DNA of 64,000 nucleotides from Streptomyces sp. DH37 (GCF_029813835.1 NZ_JARVKV010000021.1:21739-85738), one strand, 5' to 3'. Shown: positions 1-8,447, counted from the first letter of the stretch. A program made the numbers and translations. The notes: a model not told the origin generated them from the letters alone.

Positions 1-1249
1 GCTGTCCCACGCCGACGTGCGGCGGTGGGGCGGACATGTGCGCCGCGACCTCGTCGCCGGGGCCGACCGGACCGTGGGCCAGCCGCTCGGCGAGACCGCT
101 CCCGGTGAGGACGCCGAGGATCTCCGGCAGCCGCACCGGCGGCTGCGCCGCGGAGACGAGCAGGTGGTCCAGGCCCCTGTCGCGCATCAGCTTCACCGCG
201 TTGGCCACGGTCTCCCGCGGGTCGACGAACACCGGCTCCCGGCCCTGCTCGCGCCGCCGCAGCAGGTCCTCGACCCGGGGGGCCGTCCCCGGCCGCTCGG
301 CGAAGCCCAGGCGCTCCACCCAGTCGTCGTTGAAGATCTTCGACAGGTAGCCCCGTCCCGAGTCCGGGACGAGCACCACGACGACGTCCTCGGGACCGCA
401 GTCACGGGCCACCTCCAGTGCGGCGGCCACGGCCATGCCGCCCGAGCCGCCCGTGAGGATGCCCTCCTCGCGCGCCAGCCTCCGGGTCAGCCCGACGGAG
501 TCCCGGTCGGACACCTCCACGATCCGGTCCGGCACGTCCGGGTCGTACGAGGCGGGCAGGGAGGGCTGCCCGACGCCCTCGACCACGTAGGGCCGTCCGG
601 TGCCGCCGGAGTAGACCGACCCGTGCGGGTCGGCGCCGATGATCCGCACCCTCCCGCCGGACACCTCCTTGAGGAAGCGCCCGGTGCCCGAGATGGTGCC
701 GCCGGTGCCGACGCCCGCGACGAAGTGGGTGATCCGTCCCTCGGTCTGCGACCAGATCTCCGGCCCGGTGGTGTGGTAGTGGGATTCGGGGTTGGCGGCG
801 TTGGCGTACTGGTTGGGGGAGAAGGCGCCGGGGATCTCGGCGGCCAGCCGCGCCGCCGTGCTCCGGTAGGAGTCGGGGTGGTCCACCGGCACCGCGGCCG
901 GGCACACCCGCACCTCGGCACCGTAGGCGCGCAGCACCGCGATCTTGTCGGGCGACACCTTGTCCGGGCAGGTGAACAGGCAGCGGTAGCCGCGCTGCTG
1001 GGCGACGAGGGCCAGACCGACGCCGGTGTTGCCCGACGTGGGCTCCACGACGGTGCCGCCCGGTTCCAGCAGGCCGTCGCGCTCGGCAGCCTCGATCATC
1101 CGCAGGGCGATGCGGTCCTTGGCCGACCCGCCCGGGTTGAAGGACTCCAGTTTGGCCACGATGGTCGGGGCCAGGCCCTCGCCCAGCCGCCGCAGCCTCA
1201 CCAGAGGCGTGTCGCCGATCAGTTCGACGATCGATTCATGGCATCGCAT
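1..1249 (-). CDS. Cystathionine beta-synthase/cysteine synthase-like PLP enzyme with CBS domains (3' end cut by the window)
   Basis: A fold-type II PLP enzyme doing beta-replacement or beta-elimination on serine-type substrates. The start at 1249 (MRCHESIVELIGDTPLVRL) follows a strong GGAGGAGGG site. The PLP-lysine motif NPGGSAKDR and the phosphate-binding SGNTGVGLAL lie in the first 80 residues. After about residue 320 comes a CBS-domain pair (VFVDPRETVANAVKLMRDRG) that runs off the left edge. The start overlaps the end of the upstream TPP-enzyme gene by 14 bp, so the two are probably translationally coupled. In this cluster it could act on the seryl part of the azoxy product, for example eliminating an activated serine hydroxyl, or it could supply a cysteine-type precursor. 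The family call is secure; the substrate is unknown. Confidence 0.9.
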   Translation of the reverse strand, partial: MRCHESIVELIGDTPLVRLRRLGEGLAPTIVAKLESFNPGGSAKDRIALRMIEAAERDGLLEPGGTVVEPTSGNTGVGLALVAQQRGYRCLFTCPDKVSPDKIAVLRAYGAEVRVCPAAVPVDHPDSYRSTAARLAAEIPGAFSPNQYANAANPESHYHTTGPEIWSQTEGRITHFVAGVGTGGTISGTGRFLKEVSGGRVRIIGADPHGSVYSGGTGRPYVVEGVGQPSLPASYDPDVPDRIVEVSDRDSVGLTRRLAREEGILTGGSGGMAVAAALEVARDCGPEDVVVVLVPDSGRGYLSKIFNDDWVERLGFAERPGTAPRVEDLLRRREQGREPVFVDPRETVANAVKLMRDRGLDHLLVSAAQPPVRLPEILGVLTGSGLAERLAHGPVGPGDEVAAHMSAPPPHVGVGQ

Positions 1250-2999
1250 GGGTCCCTCCTCCGTTCGCGGTGCCTGCCGCCGTGTTCCCCCGGCCCGGCC
1301 CGTGCGCGGCGGAGCCGTCTCCGGCCGGCCGCCGGTACGGGTTCGAGTACCGCAGACTGGTGCGCACCTCCAGTACGGCCGGCCCGCCGTGCTCCAGCGC
1401 CTTGGCCAGGCAGGGGCGCACCTCCGACGGCGTGTGGGCGGTCAGGCCCAGCGCGCCGTGCGCCTCGGCCAGCCGGCCGAAGTCGGGGTTGTCCAGGTCG
1501 GTGGCGATCGTCCGGCCGGGGAAGTCCTTGTCCTGGTGCCGCCGGATGGTGCCGTAGCTGCCGTTGTTGGCGACGATGTAGACCACCGGCAGGCCGCGGG
1601 CGCACGCGGTGATCAGCTCGCCCCCGTTCATCAGGAACCCGCCGTCGCCGACGACGACCACCGTCGGCACGCCGGTGGCGCGCAGCGCGGCGCTCACGCC
1701 CGCTCCGACGGCGAACCCCATGGAGCTGGAGCTGATGCCCAGCAGCCTGCCCCGCTCACCGAAGCGGACGTGGCGGTACGTCCAGCTGGTGAACGTGCCG
1801 GAGTCCACGACCACCGTCGCGTCACCGCCGGTGAGCTCGTCCAGCGCGGCGGCCACGGCGCCGAACACCACGCCGTCGTCGGCCTCCACCGGGTGCCAGC
1901 GCGCCTTCTCCACCTCGATGGCGTGGAGCTCGGCCGTCCAGCGGGCCCGCTCCCCGCCGGGGTCGGAGGGCGACCAGCCGGTCAGCTGCCGGAGGAAGGC
2001 CACCGGGTCGGCGGCCACCGCCACGTCCGGCCGGTGGAACGCGCCGATCCGCTCGGCGTCGGGGTAGATGTGCACGAGCGGTCGGCGCGGCTCGGGGGCG
2101 GCCGGGAACCGGCGCCGCCTGGTGGTGGTGCCGTCGAGGCGGGTCCCCACGGCCAGCACCAGGTCGGCCCGCTCCAGCGCGGCGAGCTGGTCGTCCTGCG
2201 TGGCGTTGTGCAGGTGCCCGGCGTAGGCCGGATGCCGGTTGGGCAGCAGGTGCTGGTTCTTGTTGCTGGTCACCACCGGGATCCGGTGCCGCTCGGCGAT
2301 GTCGCGCACCAGCCTCCGGCCCTCCGGGCCCTCCAGCCGGGCCCCGGCGATCAGCAGCGGGCGGCGGGCGTTCGCCAACAGCTCCCGGATGCGGCGCGAG
2401 CTCTCCCAGTCCGGGACGGCCGGGCCCGCCACGGTGCGCCGGGAGGGCGTGCCGACCGGGTCGGGCAGCGCCCACACGTCCTCGGGCACGCACAGCACCA
2501 CCGGTCCCGGGGTGCCGGCCTCGGCCAGGTGCACGGCCCGGCCGAGGAACTCCGCGGCGGTGCCCGGCTCGCGCAGCGTCCACACGGCCTTGGCCATGCC
2601 GGAGAAGTGCCGCGACAGGTCGATGCCCTGGAACGGCTCCCGGTCCTCCTCCCGCACCGGCACCCCGCCCACCAGGAGCACCAGCGGAGAGGCGTCCTCC
2701 GCCGCGGCGTGCACGGCGATGGCGGCGTTGGCGGCGCCCGGGCCCCGGCTCACCAGGCAGACTCCCGCCCGTCCGGTGAGCTTGGCGTCGGCGAGCGCCA
2801 TGAACGCGGCCGACCCCTCGTGCCGGCAGGTCACCACGTCGACCTCCGGCATGTCGTACAGGGCGTCCAGGACGGGCAGGTAGCTCTCCCCCGCCACGCA
2901 GAACACCCGGTCGACGTCGTGGCCGCGCAGACTGGCCGCCACGGTGCGCGCGACGGTGGGCGGTTCCGCCGCCCGCTCGGCGTTCACTGCTGCCGGCAC
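1236..2999 (-). CDS. Thiamine-diphosphate enzyme, acetolactate synthase large-subunit family
   Basis: 587 residues with the three-domain TPP-enzyme layout. The N-terminal pyrimidine-binding domain carries the catalytic Glu61 in CRHEGSAAFM, a central domain follows, and the C-terminal PP domain has the metal/diphosphate motif from GDGGFLMNGGE to VANNGSYG. Such enzymes form or break bonds next to a carbonyl through a decarboxylated 2-oxoacid. GTG start with GAGGAGG 7-8 bp upstream. No small regulatory subunit lies nearby, and the protein sits in an operon with a sulfotransferase, a binding-protein-like protein and a CBS-like PLP enzyme. A secondary-metabolic role is therefore more likely than branched-chain amino acid synthesis. 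The substrate is not predictable from what I can see. Confidence 0.9.
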   Translation of the reverse strand: MPAAVNAERAAEPPTVARTVAASLRGHDVDRVFCVAGESYLPVLDALYDMPEVDVVTCRHEGSAAFMALADAKLTGRAGVCLVSRGPGAANAAIAVHAAAEDASPLVLLVGGVPVREEDREPFQGIDLSRHFSGMAKAVWTLREPGTAAEFLGRAVHLAEAGTPGPVVLCVPEDVWALPDPVGTPSRRTVAGPAVPDWESSRRIRELLANARRPLLIAGARLEGPEGRRLVRDIAERHRIPVVTSNKNQHLLPNRHPAYAGHLHNATQDDQLAALERADLVLAVGTRLDGTTTRRRRFPAAPEPRRPLVHIYPDAERIGAFHRPDVAVAADPVAFLRQLTGWSPSDPGGERARWTAELHAIEVEKARWHPVEADDGVVFGAVAAALDELTGGDATVVVDSGTFTSWTYRHVRFGERGRLLGISSSSMGFAVGAGVSAALRATGVPTVVVVGDGGFLMNGGELITACARGLPVVYIVANNGSYGTIRRHQDKDFPGRTIATDLDNPDFGRLAEAHGALGLTAHTPSEVRPCLAKALEHGGPAVLEVRTSLRYSNPYRRPAGDGSAAHGPGRGNTAAGTANGGGTHAMP

Positions 3000-3072
3000 C
3001 TTCGACCTCCTCGATGCTGGGAAGGGGGCTGGGAAAGGGGGGTGGAGAAGGAGCTGGGGAAGGGAGGTCTCA
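3000..3072 (-). other. Intercistronic pyrimidine-rich leader before the TPP-enzyme gene
   Basis: The 73 bp between two co-directional genes are almost pure purine on the plus strand, so the mRNA is a C/U tract with repeated CUUCCC-type blocks. A similar tract lies between the lasso precursor and its C gene (42248-42289). I see no hairpin here. It may be an unstructured spacer or a loading site for a factor such as Rho. Confidence 0.3.
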
Positions 3073-4308
3073 TCACGCCGAGAGGCCGGCCGGGGGCAGA
3101 TACGCGGCGGTGGCGGTCTGCGGGGGGTGGATGATGGCCGACTCGTCGAAGCTCTGCTCGTACTCCTGGTACTGCAGGAGGGCCAGCTCCGGCGCGTCGT
3201 GGTGCCAGTGCGCGGGGCCGCGGCCGAAGCGCACGGGGCCGCGCCAGGTGGGGAACTCCATCGCCTCCAGCGCGTCCAGCAGGTCCTCGCGGCTGTCGGA
3301 GCGGGCCGCGTCCAGAGCGGCGGCGATGATGGTGACGTCGGTGAAGTGGGTCAGCGCCGTGTCGGGCGGGAAGGAGCCGTAGCGCTCGGTGTAGCGGTCG
3401 ATGAACCAGCGGCCGATGTCGGTCAGCCCCTCCCAGGAGGGCCGGTAGCGCATGGCCGGCCACATCGTGCCGACGCCGGCCTTGCCCGACAGCCGCCAGA
3501 AGTCCTCCGAGCGCAGCGGGAACCCGAAGGTGACCATCATCGGGACGTTCGGCCGCAGGCCGATCTCGGTGGCCTGCTCGATGATCATGTAGTTGGTCTT
3601 GATCACGGCCCCGTTGATGAACAGGTCGGGCTCGAAGTCGCGGATGGCCCGCAGCTGTTCGCGAAAGTCGACCGTGTCGTCCTGCGGGAAGTCGAACCGC
3701 AGGAACTCCATGCCGTGCCGCTGGGTGCCGTACTCGACGAGGGTGTCGGCCATCTGCTGGCCGAAGACGGTGTCCGCGGCGATCAGCCCGATGCGCCGCA
3801 TGCCGGCGGAGGCCGCGAAGTCCAGCATCACCGGCACCCGGTCGGCGATGGAGAAGTACGAGCGGAAGACGTTGCGCCGCTTCTGGGCGGTGACGAGGCT
3901 GTGCCCGTTCTCGACGAAGATCGGCAGGTCGTAGCGGCTCGCCACGTCGACCACCCACGGCGTGGTGCGCAGGTGCCACTGCCCCATGGCGGCCACCACG
4001 CCGTCCACCAGGGCGAGTTTGGCCATCTGGGCGGCCGACGACTTCGCCATGCCCTCCTCGGCGGCCGTGGCCTGGTCGTCGTAGAGGACGAACTCCACCT
4101 GCCGGCCGCCGCGTGTGCCGCCGTGCTCCCGCACGTACTCGGCCCCCAGGCGCGCGCCGCGGACGACCAGCTCGCCCGCGGTGGGGTCGCCGGGCTCGTT
4201 CAGGGGGGTGATGATGCCGATGCGCACCGGGTTGTCGCCGGCGTGCCGGTTCACCTCCTCGACGTCGGCCCGGGCTCGGCCCTCGTGGGTGGTCGGGACG
4301 GATGTCAT
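3073..4308 (-). CDS. Type 1 periplasmic-binding-protein-fold protein (Leu/amide-binding family) without a signal peptide
   Basis: 411 residues resembling branched-chain amino acid or amide ABC-transporter binding proteins (Peripla_BP_6): IGIITPLNEPGDPTAGELVV near the N-terminus, an IGLIAADTVFGQQMAD segment and a long C-terminal lobe. The N-terminus (MTSVPTTHEGRARADVEE) has no hydrophobic signal and no lipobox cysteine, and no permease or ATPase gene is near. The protein is therefore probably cytosolic, perhaps a ligand sensor, a carrier or an unorthodox enzyme. It lies between the sulfotransferase and TPP-enzyme genes on one strand and has a clear GAGGAGACGAC-ATG start. Similarity to AmiC/NasR-like cytosolic sensors of this fold is an alternative reading. 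Confidence 0.8.
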   Translation of the reverse strand: MTSVPTTHEGRARADVEEVNRHAGDNPVRIGIITPLNEPGDPTAGELVVRGARLGAEYVREHGGTRGGRQVEFVLYDDQATAAEEGMAKSSAAQMAKLALVDGVVAAMGQWHLRTTPWVVDVASRYDLPIFVENGHSLVTAQKRRNVFRSYFSIADRVPVMLDFAASAGMRRIGLIAADTVFGQQMADTLVEYGTQRHGMEFLRFDFPQDDTVDFREQLRAIRDFEPDLFINGAVIKTNYMIIEQATEIGLRPNVPMMVTFGFPLRSEDFWRLSGKAGVGTMWPAMRYRPSWEGLTDIGRWFIDRYTERYGSFPPDTALTHFTDVTIIAAALDAARSDSREDLLDALEAMEFPTWRGPVRFGRGPAHWHHDAPELALLQYQEYEQSFDESAIIHPPQTATAAYLPPAGLSA

Positions 4309-4335
4309 GTCGTCTCCTCGTGTGTGGGTGCGCGT

Positions 4336-5493
4336 TCAGAGGCCGAACTCGGCGAGGTAGGGCGAGAAGCGCTCCTTCAGCAGCCGTTCGCTCAGCCCGA
4401 AGTCCTCCGGCGCGTAGGCGTGGCGGCCGGTCGTCGCGTCGTTCTCCGCCGCCATGAAGGCCGTCATGCGGCGGCCGGCCTCGGCGGTCATCGGCACGCC
4501 GATGTGGTCGCACACCCGCTCGGCGGTGCCGAGCGGGTCGGCGACGAGGTCGGTGAAGTACAGGTCCAGCGGGGGCGTGGCCGTGGGACCGGCGCCGCGG
4601 CGCAGCCCGTTGAGGGCCCGGGCCGCGTGCTCCAGCCAGTACCGGCCGATCTCCTCGCGGTCCACGTCGTCGGAGCGGGCCGCGCGGACGGTCGCGGTCA
4701 GGCTGCACACGCTGGGCACCGCCACCACGGGGGAGCGGTGCAGGCGGATCACCTTGGCGTCCGGGTACACCCGGGCGAGGTCGTCGAGGTGCCACAGGTG
4801 CGAGGGGCACTTGAGCAGCACCGGGGCGCCGGGCCGCTGCCACAGCACGCAGCGCAGCTGTTCGCGGTGGAACTCGTACGCCGGGATCATCGATTGCCCG
4901 TCCAGCCAGCGCGCGTAGCCGGGCACGCGGTAGCGCAGCGCGTAGATGGAGTGGCGGAAGGAGTTGGCCGTCAGCCGGTGGCACTCCTCCGGCAGCCGCG
5001 CGGTGAGCAGGTGGATCGATCTGAAGCCGGGCGCGGCCCGGTAGTACTCCTCGATGTACGCCTCGCACGCGGCGACGAGGTCGTCGGGGTCCTCCGTCGA
5101 GGCCGGGGCCATGGTCTCCCACAGCTCGGGAGCCCGCAGACCCGGGTGCTGGGCGAGCAGGTGCTGGAGGAAGGTGGTGCCGGTGCGCAGCAGACCGGTG
5201 ATGAACACCGGGCGCACGGGGACGTCGGCGATGTGCGGCACGGCCGCCGTCAGGCGCCCGACGCGGATCTGGGTGACCAGCGAGGCCACGAGCGCGGAAC
5301 GGGCCCGCTCGCGGCCCCGGGTGTGGAGCCGGGCCTCCGCGTCGATGGAACCGGCCAGTCTCCCCAGGTCGTCGAGGAAGCGCAGCGGTACCTCCGCGCC
5401 GGCCCCCGCGGTGCGGCGCGCCTCGGCCGCCAGTGAGGCCGGATCGAGGTCCGCGGTGTCCGCCGGGGAGCTGCCGGCCATATCCGGAATCAC
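4336..5493 (-). CDS. PAPS-dependent sulfotransferase (Sulfotransferase_3 type)
   Basis: About 385 residues. The 5'-phosphosulfate-binding loop is ITGLLRTGTTFLQHLL and the 3'-phosphate-binding segment is KVIRLHRSPVVAVPSVCSL, so it should move a sulfo group from PAPS to a hydroxyl or amine. I chose the GTG start at 5493 (VIPDMAGSS) because GGAAGG lies about 9 bp upstream; ATG 5481 is an alternative. The frame stays open up to 5625, but that part overlaps the operator and -10 and reads as non-coding. It is the first gene of a minus-strand operon with the PBP-like, TPP and CBS-like genes, and a triple operator box precedes it. A possible job is to activate a seryl hydroxyl as a sulfate leaving group. 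Confidence 0.88.
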   Translation of the reverse strand: MIPDMAGSSPADTADLDPASLAAEARRTAGAGAEVPLRFLDDLGRLAGSIDAEARLHTRGRERARSALVASLVTQIRVGRLTAAVPHIADVPVRPVFITGLLRTGTTFLQHLLAQHPGLRAPELWETMAPASTEDPDDLVAACEAYIEEYYRAAPGFRSIHLLTARLPEECHRLTANSFRHSIYALRYRVPGYARWLDGQSMIPAYEFHREQLRCVLWQRPGAPVLLKCPSHLWHLDDLARVYPDAKVIRLHRSPVVAVPSVCSLTATVRAARSDDVDREEIGRYWLEHAARALNGLRRGAGPTATPPLDLYFTDLVADPLGTAERVCDHIGVPMTAEAGRRMTAFMAAENDATTGRHAYAPEDFGLSERLLKERFSPYLAEFGL

Positions 5494-5601
5494 GTGCTCC
5501 TGCCTTCCGCCGAGAGAGTCGGATTCGATGAGAAAACCGCCCGAAAAGGAGGCAGCGGGATTCGATAAAGCCAGCCGCAGCGCTCGCGGTTCACTTGGCC
5601 C

Positions 5602-5645
5602 ATGGTAGAGGCGGCTATCTGACATGCCGCTGACGAATACCTGAC
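5602..5645 (-). promoter_or_regulatory. SARP-type promoter: three GTCAG boxes at 11-bp spacing plus -10
   Basis: On the minus strand GTCAG occurs at 5641-5645, 5630-5634 and 5619-5623, exactly 11 bp apart. Eleven bases further is TACCAT (5602-5607) as the -10. The same geometry precedes the N-hydroxylase gene and the tRNA array. It should drive the sulfotransferase operon. Direct repeats at a helical-turn spacing that replace the -35 are typical of SARP targets; the match to this cluster's SARP (16059) is inferred. Confidence 0.7.
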
Positions 5646-5745
5646 GCTGTTCGCCGGAGGAAAGCCTTGCAAAAACGCCGCCGACCGTGCGACAGTGTGC
5701 GGAAAATCTCCGGACCTGGTGGTGTGCTATGGACGGGAGCAGAAG

Positions 5746-6744
5746 ATGACCGAAGCCCCGGTGAAAACAGACACCGTATTGAGCGCGATTCAGAAGTACA
5801 CAGTCGGAGAAAATCCGAGTTCATTTCTCGCGCTCAACGACGGAAACAGCTACTTCGAATCCGAGAACGCTCCCGGGGTGATCGTCTACCGGACGACAGG
5901 GAGATACATGGTTCAGTTCGGCGGGCCTTTCTCACCCGTCGAGCACCGTTCCCGGCTGTTGAAGGAGTTCGTGGCCCACGCTGCCGGGCAGGGCCGGGAG
6001 ATCGTGACCGTGCAGCTTCAGGGGCCGGACGCCGAGCCGTACCTGGCGGAAGGTTTCACCGTCAACCAGATCGGCGCCTCCTACGCCGTCGACCTGGAGA
6101 AGTTCACCCTGCGCGGCACCGCTTTCATGCAGCTGCGCAACAAGATTTCCCGGTCGCTGCGCAGCGGCCTGGAAATCAAGGAGGTCCCGCTCGAGCCGTG
6201 GTACGAGCGGATGCGGGAACTGGACGCCGGCTGGCTCGGCACGAAGGGCGAGGGCGCCAAGCCCCTGGAGTTCCTGGTGGGCCAGTACGGCGACGCCCAC
6301 CAGCCGATGCGCCGGCTGTTCGTCGGCGTGCTCGACGGCCGCCTCACCGGCTACATCACCTACTCGCCGGTCTACGGCTCGCGGCCGGGCTGGCTGCACG
6401 ACCTGACCCGGCGGCACCCCGACTCGCCGCCCGGGGTGATGGAGGCGATCAACAAGGCCGCCATCGACACCTTCACGGCCGAGGGCGCGCGCTGGCTCCA
6501 CTTCGGCTTCACGCCCTTCACCTCGCTGGACACGCAGCCGAGGCTCCCGGGGTACAGCCGCGGCTTCCACTGGTTCATGGGCCACCTGTGGGAGCACGGC
6601 GAGGCGGTGTACCCGGCCCAGACCCAGCTCGCCTACAAGGAGAAGTGGGCGCCGGACCTCGTCCTGCCGGAGTACGTCGCCTTCCAGCACGGGGCGAGCA
6701 TCCCCGCCCTGGTGCACATCTTCCGCGCGTGCAACGCCGTCTGA
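5746..6744 (+). CDS. DUF2156 (LPG_synthase_C, GNAT-fold) aminoacyl-tRNA-dependent transferase, VlmA-like
   Basis: 332 residues from ATG 5746 (GGGAG just upstream); an upstream GTG at 5695 is less likely. The whole protein resembles the soluble C-terminal domain of MprF-type proteins, which take an aminoacyl group from a charged tRNA. Visible features are the FLALNDGNSYF N-terminus, the central FMQLRNKISRSLRSGLEIKE segment and GFTPFTSLD with YKEKWAP near the C-terminus. There is no membrane flippase domain, so lipid modification is unlikely. As I recall, VlmA of valanimycin biosynthesis, which transfers serine from seryl-tRNA to the hydroxylamine oxygen, belongs to this kind of family. With N-hydroxylase, VlmB-like and VlmO-like genes beside it, that role is the best fit. 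The aminoacyl donor could be the tRNA array at 25303. Confidence 0.82.
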   Translation: MTEAPVKTDTVLSAIQKYTVGENPSSFLALNDGNSYFESENAPGVIVYRTTGRYMVQFGGPFSPVEHRSRLLKEFVAHAAGQGREIVTVQLQGPDAEPYLAEGFTVNQIGASYAVDLEKFTLRGTAFMQLRNKISRSLRSGLEIKEVPLEPWYERMRELDAGWLGTKGEGAKPLEFLVGQYGDAHQPMRRLFVGVLDGRLTGYITYSPVYGSRPGWLHDLTRRHPDSPPGVMEAINKAAIDTFTAEGARWLHFGFTPFTSLDTQPRLPGYSRGFHWFMGHLWEHGEAVYPAQTQLAYKEKWAPDLVLPEYVAFQHGASIPALVHIFRACNAV

Positions 6745-6841
6745 GACGGCACGGCCGCACCTCCCCCCGGCCCCCGGCGGGCGCGGCGCGGAACGCGGAG
6801 CGGGGAGACGCGGGACACAGCAGACCATGAGGAGGAACCAC

Positions 6842-7015
6842 ATGTCCGGCACGCCGCAGGACCGGATCGACGCCGTCGGCCAGCGCGTCTTCGAGCTGTT
6901 CGGGGCCGTGGCCGCCGCTCCCGACGACCGGGAGACGGGGCGGGCCGCCGACGAGGCGCTCAGGGAGCTCGACCGGCTGCTCGACGAGGGAGGGCCCGAG
7001 GCGACGCGCCCGTAG
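6842..7015 (+). CDS. Small acidic protein, unknown function
   Basis: 57 residues starting MSGTPQDRIDAVGQRVFELF and ending in a charged helix (DEALRELDRLLDEG). The start at 6842 is chosen because AGGAGG lies 6 bp upstream and would fall inside the coding sequence if the ATG at 6827 were used. The composition suggests two amphipathic helices. It follows the DUF2156 gene on the same strand with a 97-bp gap. I do not recognise the family. A small partner or regulator of the transferase is possible, but nothing in the sequence shows this. Confidence 0.65.
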   Translation: MSGTPQDRIDAVGQRVFELFGAVAAAPDDRETGRAADEALRELDRLLDEGGPEATRP

Positions 7016-7035
7016 CGCTCGGCGAGGGACGCCAG

Positions 7036-7064
7036 GGGGCCGCCCGGCTCAGGCCGGCGGCCCC
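7036..7064. terminator. Convergent hairpin
   Basis: GGGGCCGCC (7036-7044) pairs with GGCGGCCCC (7056-7064). The stop codon of the minus-strand Ogt-AlkA gene is inside the loop. It sits between convergent genes and can end transcription from both sides; there is no U-tract, as is common in Streptomyces. Confidence 0.55.
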
Positions 7065-8275
7065 TTCCTGGTGCGCTCCACCGCCTCCCACAGGTACCAG
7101 GACGCCACCGTGCGGTACGGCTGCCACAGCGCGCCCCGCTCCTCGATCTCCTCCCGCCCGGGCAGTTCCCTCCTGCCGAACGCGAGCGCGAAGCCGTTGC
7201 GGATGCCGTAGTCGTCCAGCGGGAGCACGTCCGGGCGGCCCAGCCGGAACATCAGGAACATCTCGGCCGTCCACCGGCCGATGCCCCGCACCGAGGACAG
7301 GTGGCGCACCACCTCCTCGTCCTCCATCTCCCGGATCGCGTCCAGTTCGGGGATCCGGCCGGAGACGACCTTCTCGGCCAGGTCCCGCAGGGAGGCCAGC
7401 TTCGGCCGCGACAGACCCGCACCGCGCAGCTGCTCGTCGGACGCGCCGAGGACCAGCTCGGGCAGCAGCCCCTCGCCGGTCTCCGGGAACAGCGCGCACA
7501 CCCGGCGGTGGATCGTCGCCGCCGCCTTGGCCGCGAGCTGCTGGTAGACGATGGCCTCGGCGAGCGCGGCGAACAGGCTCGCCGCCGAGTTGAGCCGCAT
7601 GGCGAACGGGCCGACCTCGTCGACGAGCCCGGCCAGGCCCGGGTCCGAGCCGCGGAGGTAGGCGACCGCCACGGCCGGGTCGAAGGGGAATCCGTTGTCC
7701 GTCAGGCCCGTCCGGCCTGCCCGGTCCGTCAGGCCCGTGGCCGGCGCCGGGGCGCCGTTCGCGCCGGCCCGCTCGATCGCCAGCAGTCCCAGCTTGGTCG
7801 CCACGCCCCCGTGCGCGGAGAAACCGCCGGGCCGGCCTCCGGCGGAGACGACACGGTGGCAGGGCACGAGCAGCGCGAAGGGGTTCCGGCCCAGCGCCTG
7901 GCCCACGGCCCGCGCGGCCCCCGGCCGCCCGAGCCGCTCGGCGACCTCGCCGTAGGTGAGCGTCGTGCCCGCGGGGATGGCCCGGGCCGCCTCGTAGACC
8001 CGCCGGCGGAACTCGGGCACGCCCGTCATGTCCAGCTCCACGGACGACAGGTCGGCCGGCTCGCCGCGCAGGTGCCGCGTGATGGCGTCGACGGCCCGGC
8101 GCACCGGGGCCGGCGGCTCCGCCGGCCGTGCGTCCGGCACCGCGCCCGCCAGGCGCTCGCGCGTTCCGGCCGCGCTGCCCTCCGGGAGCTGCACGCAGAC
8201 GATCCCGTGCCCGCTCCAGGCGATTCCGCACCGGCCGAGGGCGGTGTCGAACAGTGTGAATCCGTTTTCCGTCAT
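7049..8275 (-). CDS. Ogt-AlkA fusion: O6-alkylguanine alkyltransferase plus 3-methyladenine DNA glycosylase
   Basis: 408 residues with two DNA-alkylation repair domains. Residues 1-170 are a DNA-protein-cysteine methyltransferase with acceptor Cys139 in PCHRV and the preceding wing RAVGQALGRNPFALL. Residues 195-408 are a helix-hairpin-helix glycosylase: HhH SSVRGIGRWTAEMF followed by LPLDDYG, with the catalytic aspartate at 354/355. The linker (about 175-192) contains a short duplicated GLTD segment. The ATG at 8275 was chosen over upstream codons because the domain begins there. Azoxy and related N-N compounds alkylate DNA, so a double-headed repair enzyme inside this cluster is a plausible self-protection gene. 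An unrelated housekeeping insertion is possible. Confidence 0.9.
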   Translation of the reverse strand: MTENGFTLFDTALGRCGIAWSGHGIVCVQLPEGSAAGTRERLAGAVPDARPAEPPAPVRRAVDAITRHLRGEPADLSSVELDMTGVPEFRRRVYEAARAIPAGTTLTYGEVAERLGRPGAARAVGQALGRNPFALLVPCHRVVSAGGRPGGFSAHGGVATKLGLLAIERAGANGAPAPATGLTDRAGRTGLTDNGFPFDPAVAVAYLRGSDPGLAGLVDEVGPFAMRLNSAASLFAALAEAIVYQQLAAKAAATIHRRVCALFPETGEGLLPELVLGASDEQLRGAGLSRPKLASLRDLAEKVVSGRIPELDAIREMEDEEVVRHLSSVRGIGRWTAEMFLMFRLGRPDVLPLDDYGIRNGFALAFGRRELPGREEIEERGALWQPYRTVASWYLWEAVERTRKGPPA

Positions 8276-8447
8276 GCTTCGTGCCGCCTGTTCCCGTGTC
8301 CCGCGAAATCCTATGGCACCGGTGCTCGAGCACCGGTCGACCGCCGCTTGACCGCCTGAAACCGGAACGGCAGGCCGGCGTATGATGCCGACCTGCCGCT
8401 TCCCGCTCACAACGCCATTTCCGGTGGGCCGGACCCACCGGCCGACG

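Noticed and set aside
17..1612. Long plus-strand open frame (531 codons) opposite the CBS-like gene
   Set aside because: Its product is a low-complexity Arg/Gly/Pro mixture, while the minus strand gives a clean PLP enzyme with motifs and a ribosome site. It is a GC-driven shadow.
5494..5625. Extension of the sulfotransferase to the upstream start at 5625
   Set aside because: The extra residues have no family match and cover the promoter; the -10 and start region of the transcript would lie inside the coding sequence.
5746..6744. MprF-like lipid aminoacylation (antibiotic resistance) for the DUF2156 protein
   Set aside because: There is no membrane flippase part, and the neighbours are azoxy enzymes. 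A soluble tRNA-dependent transferase acting on a small molecule fits better.
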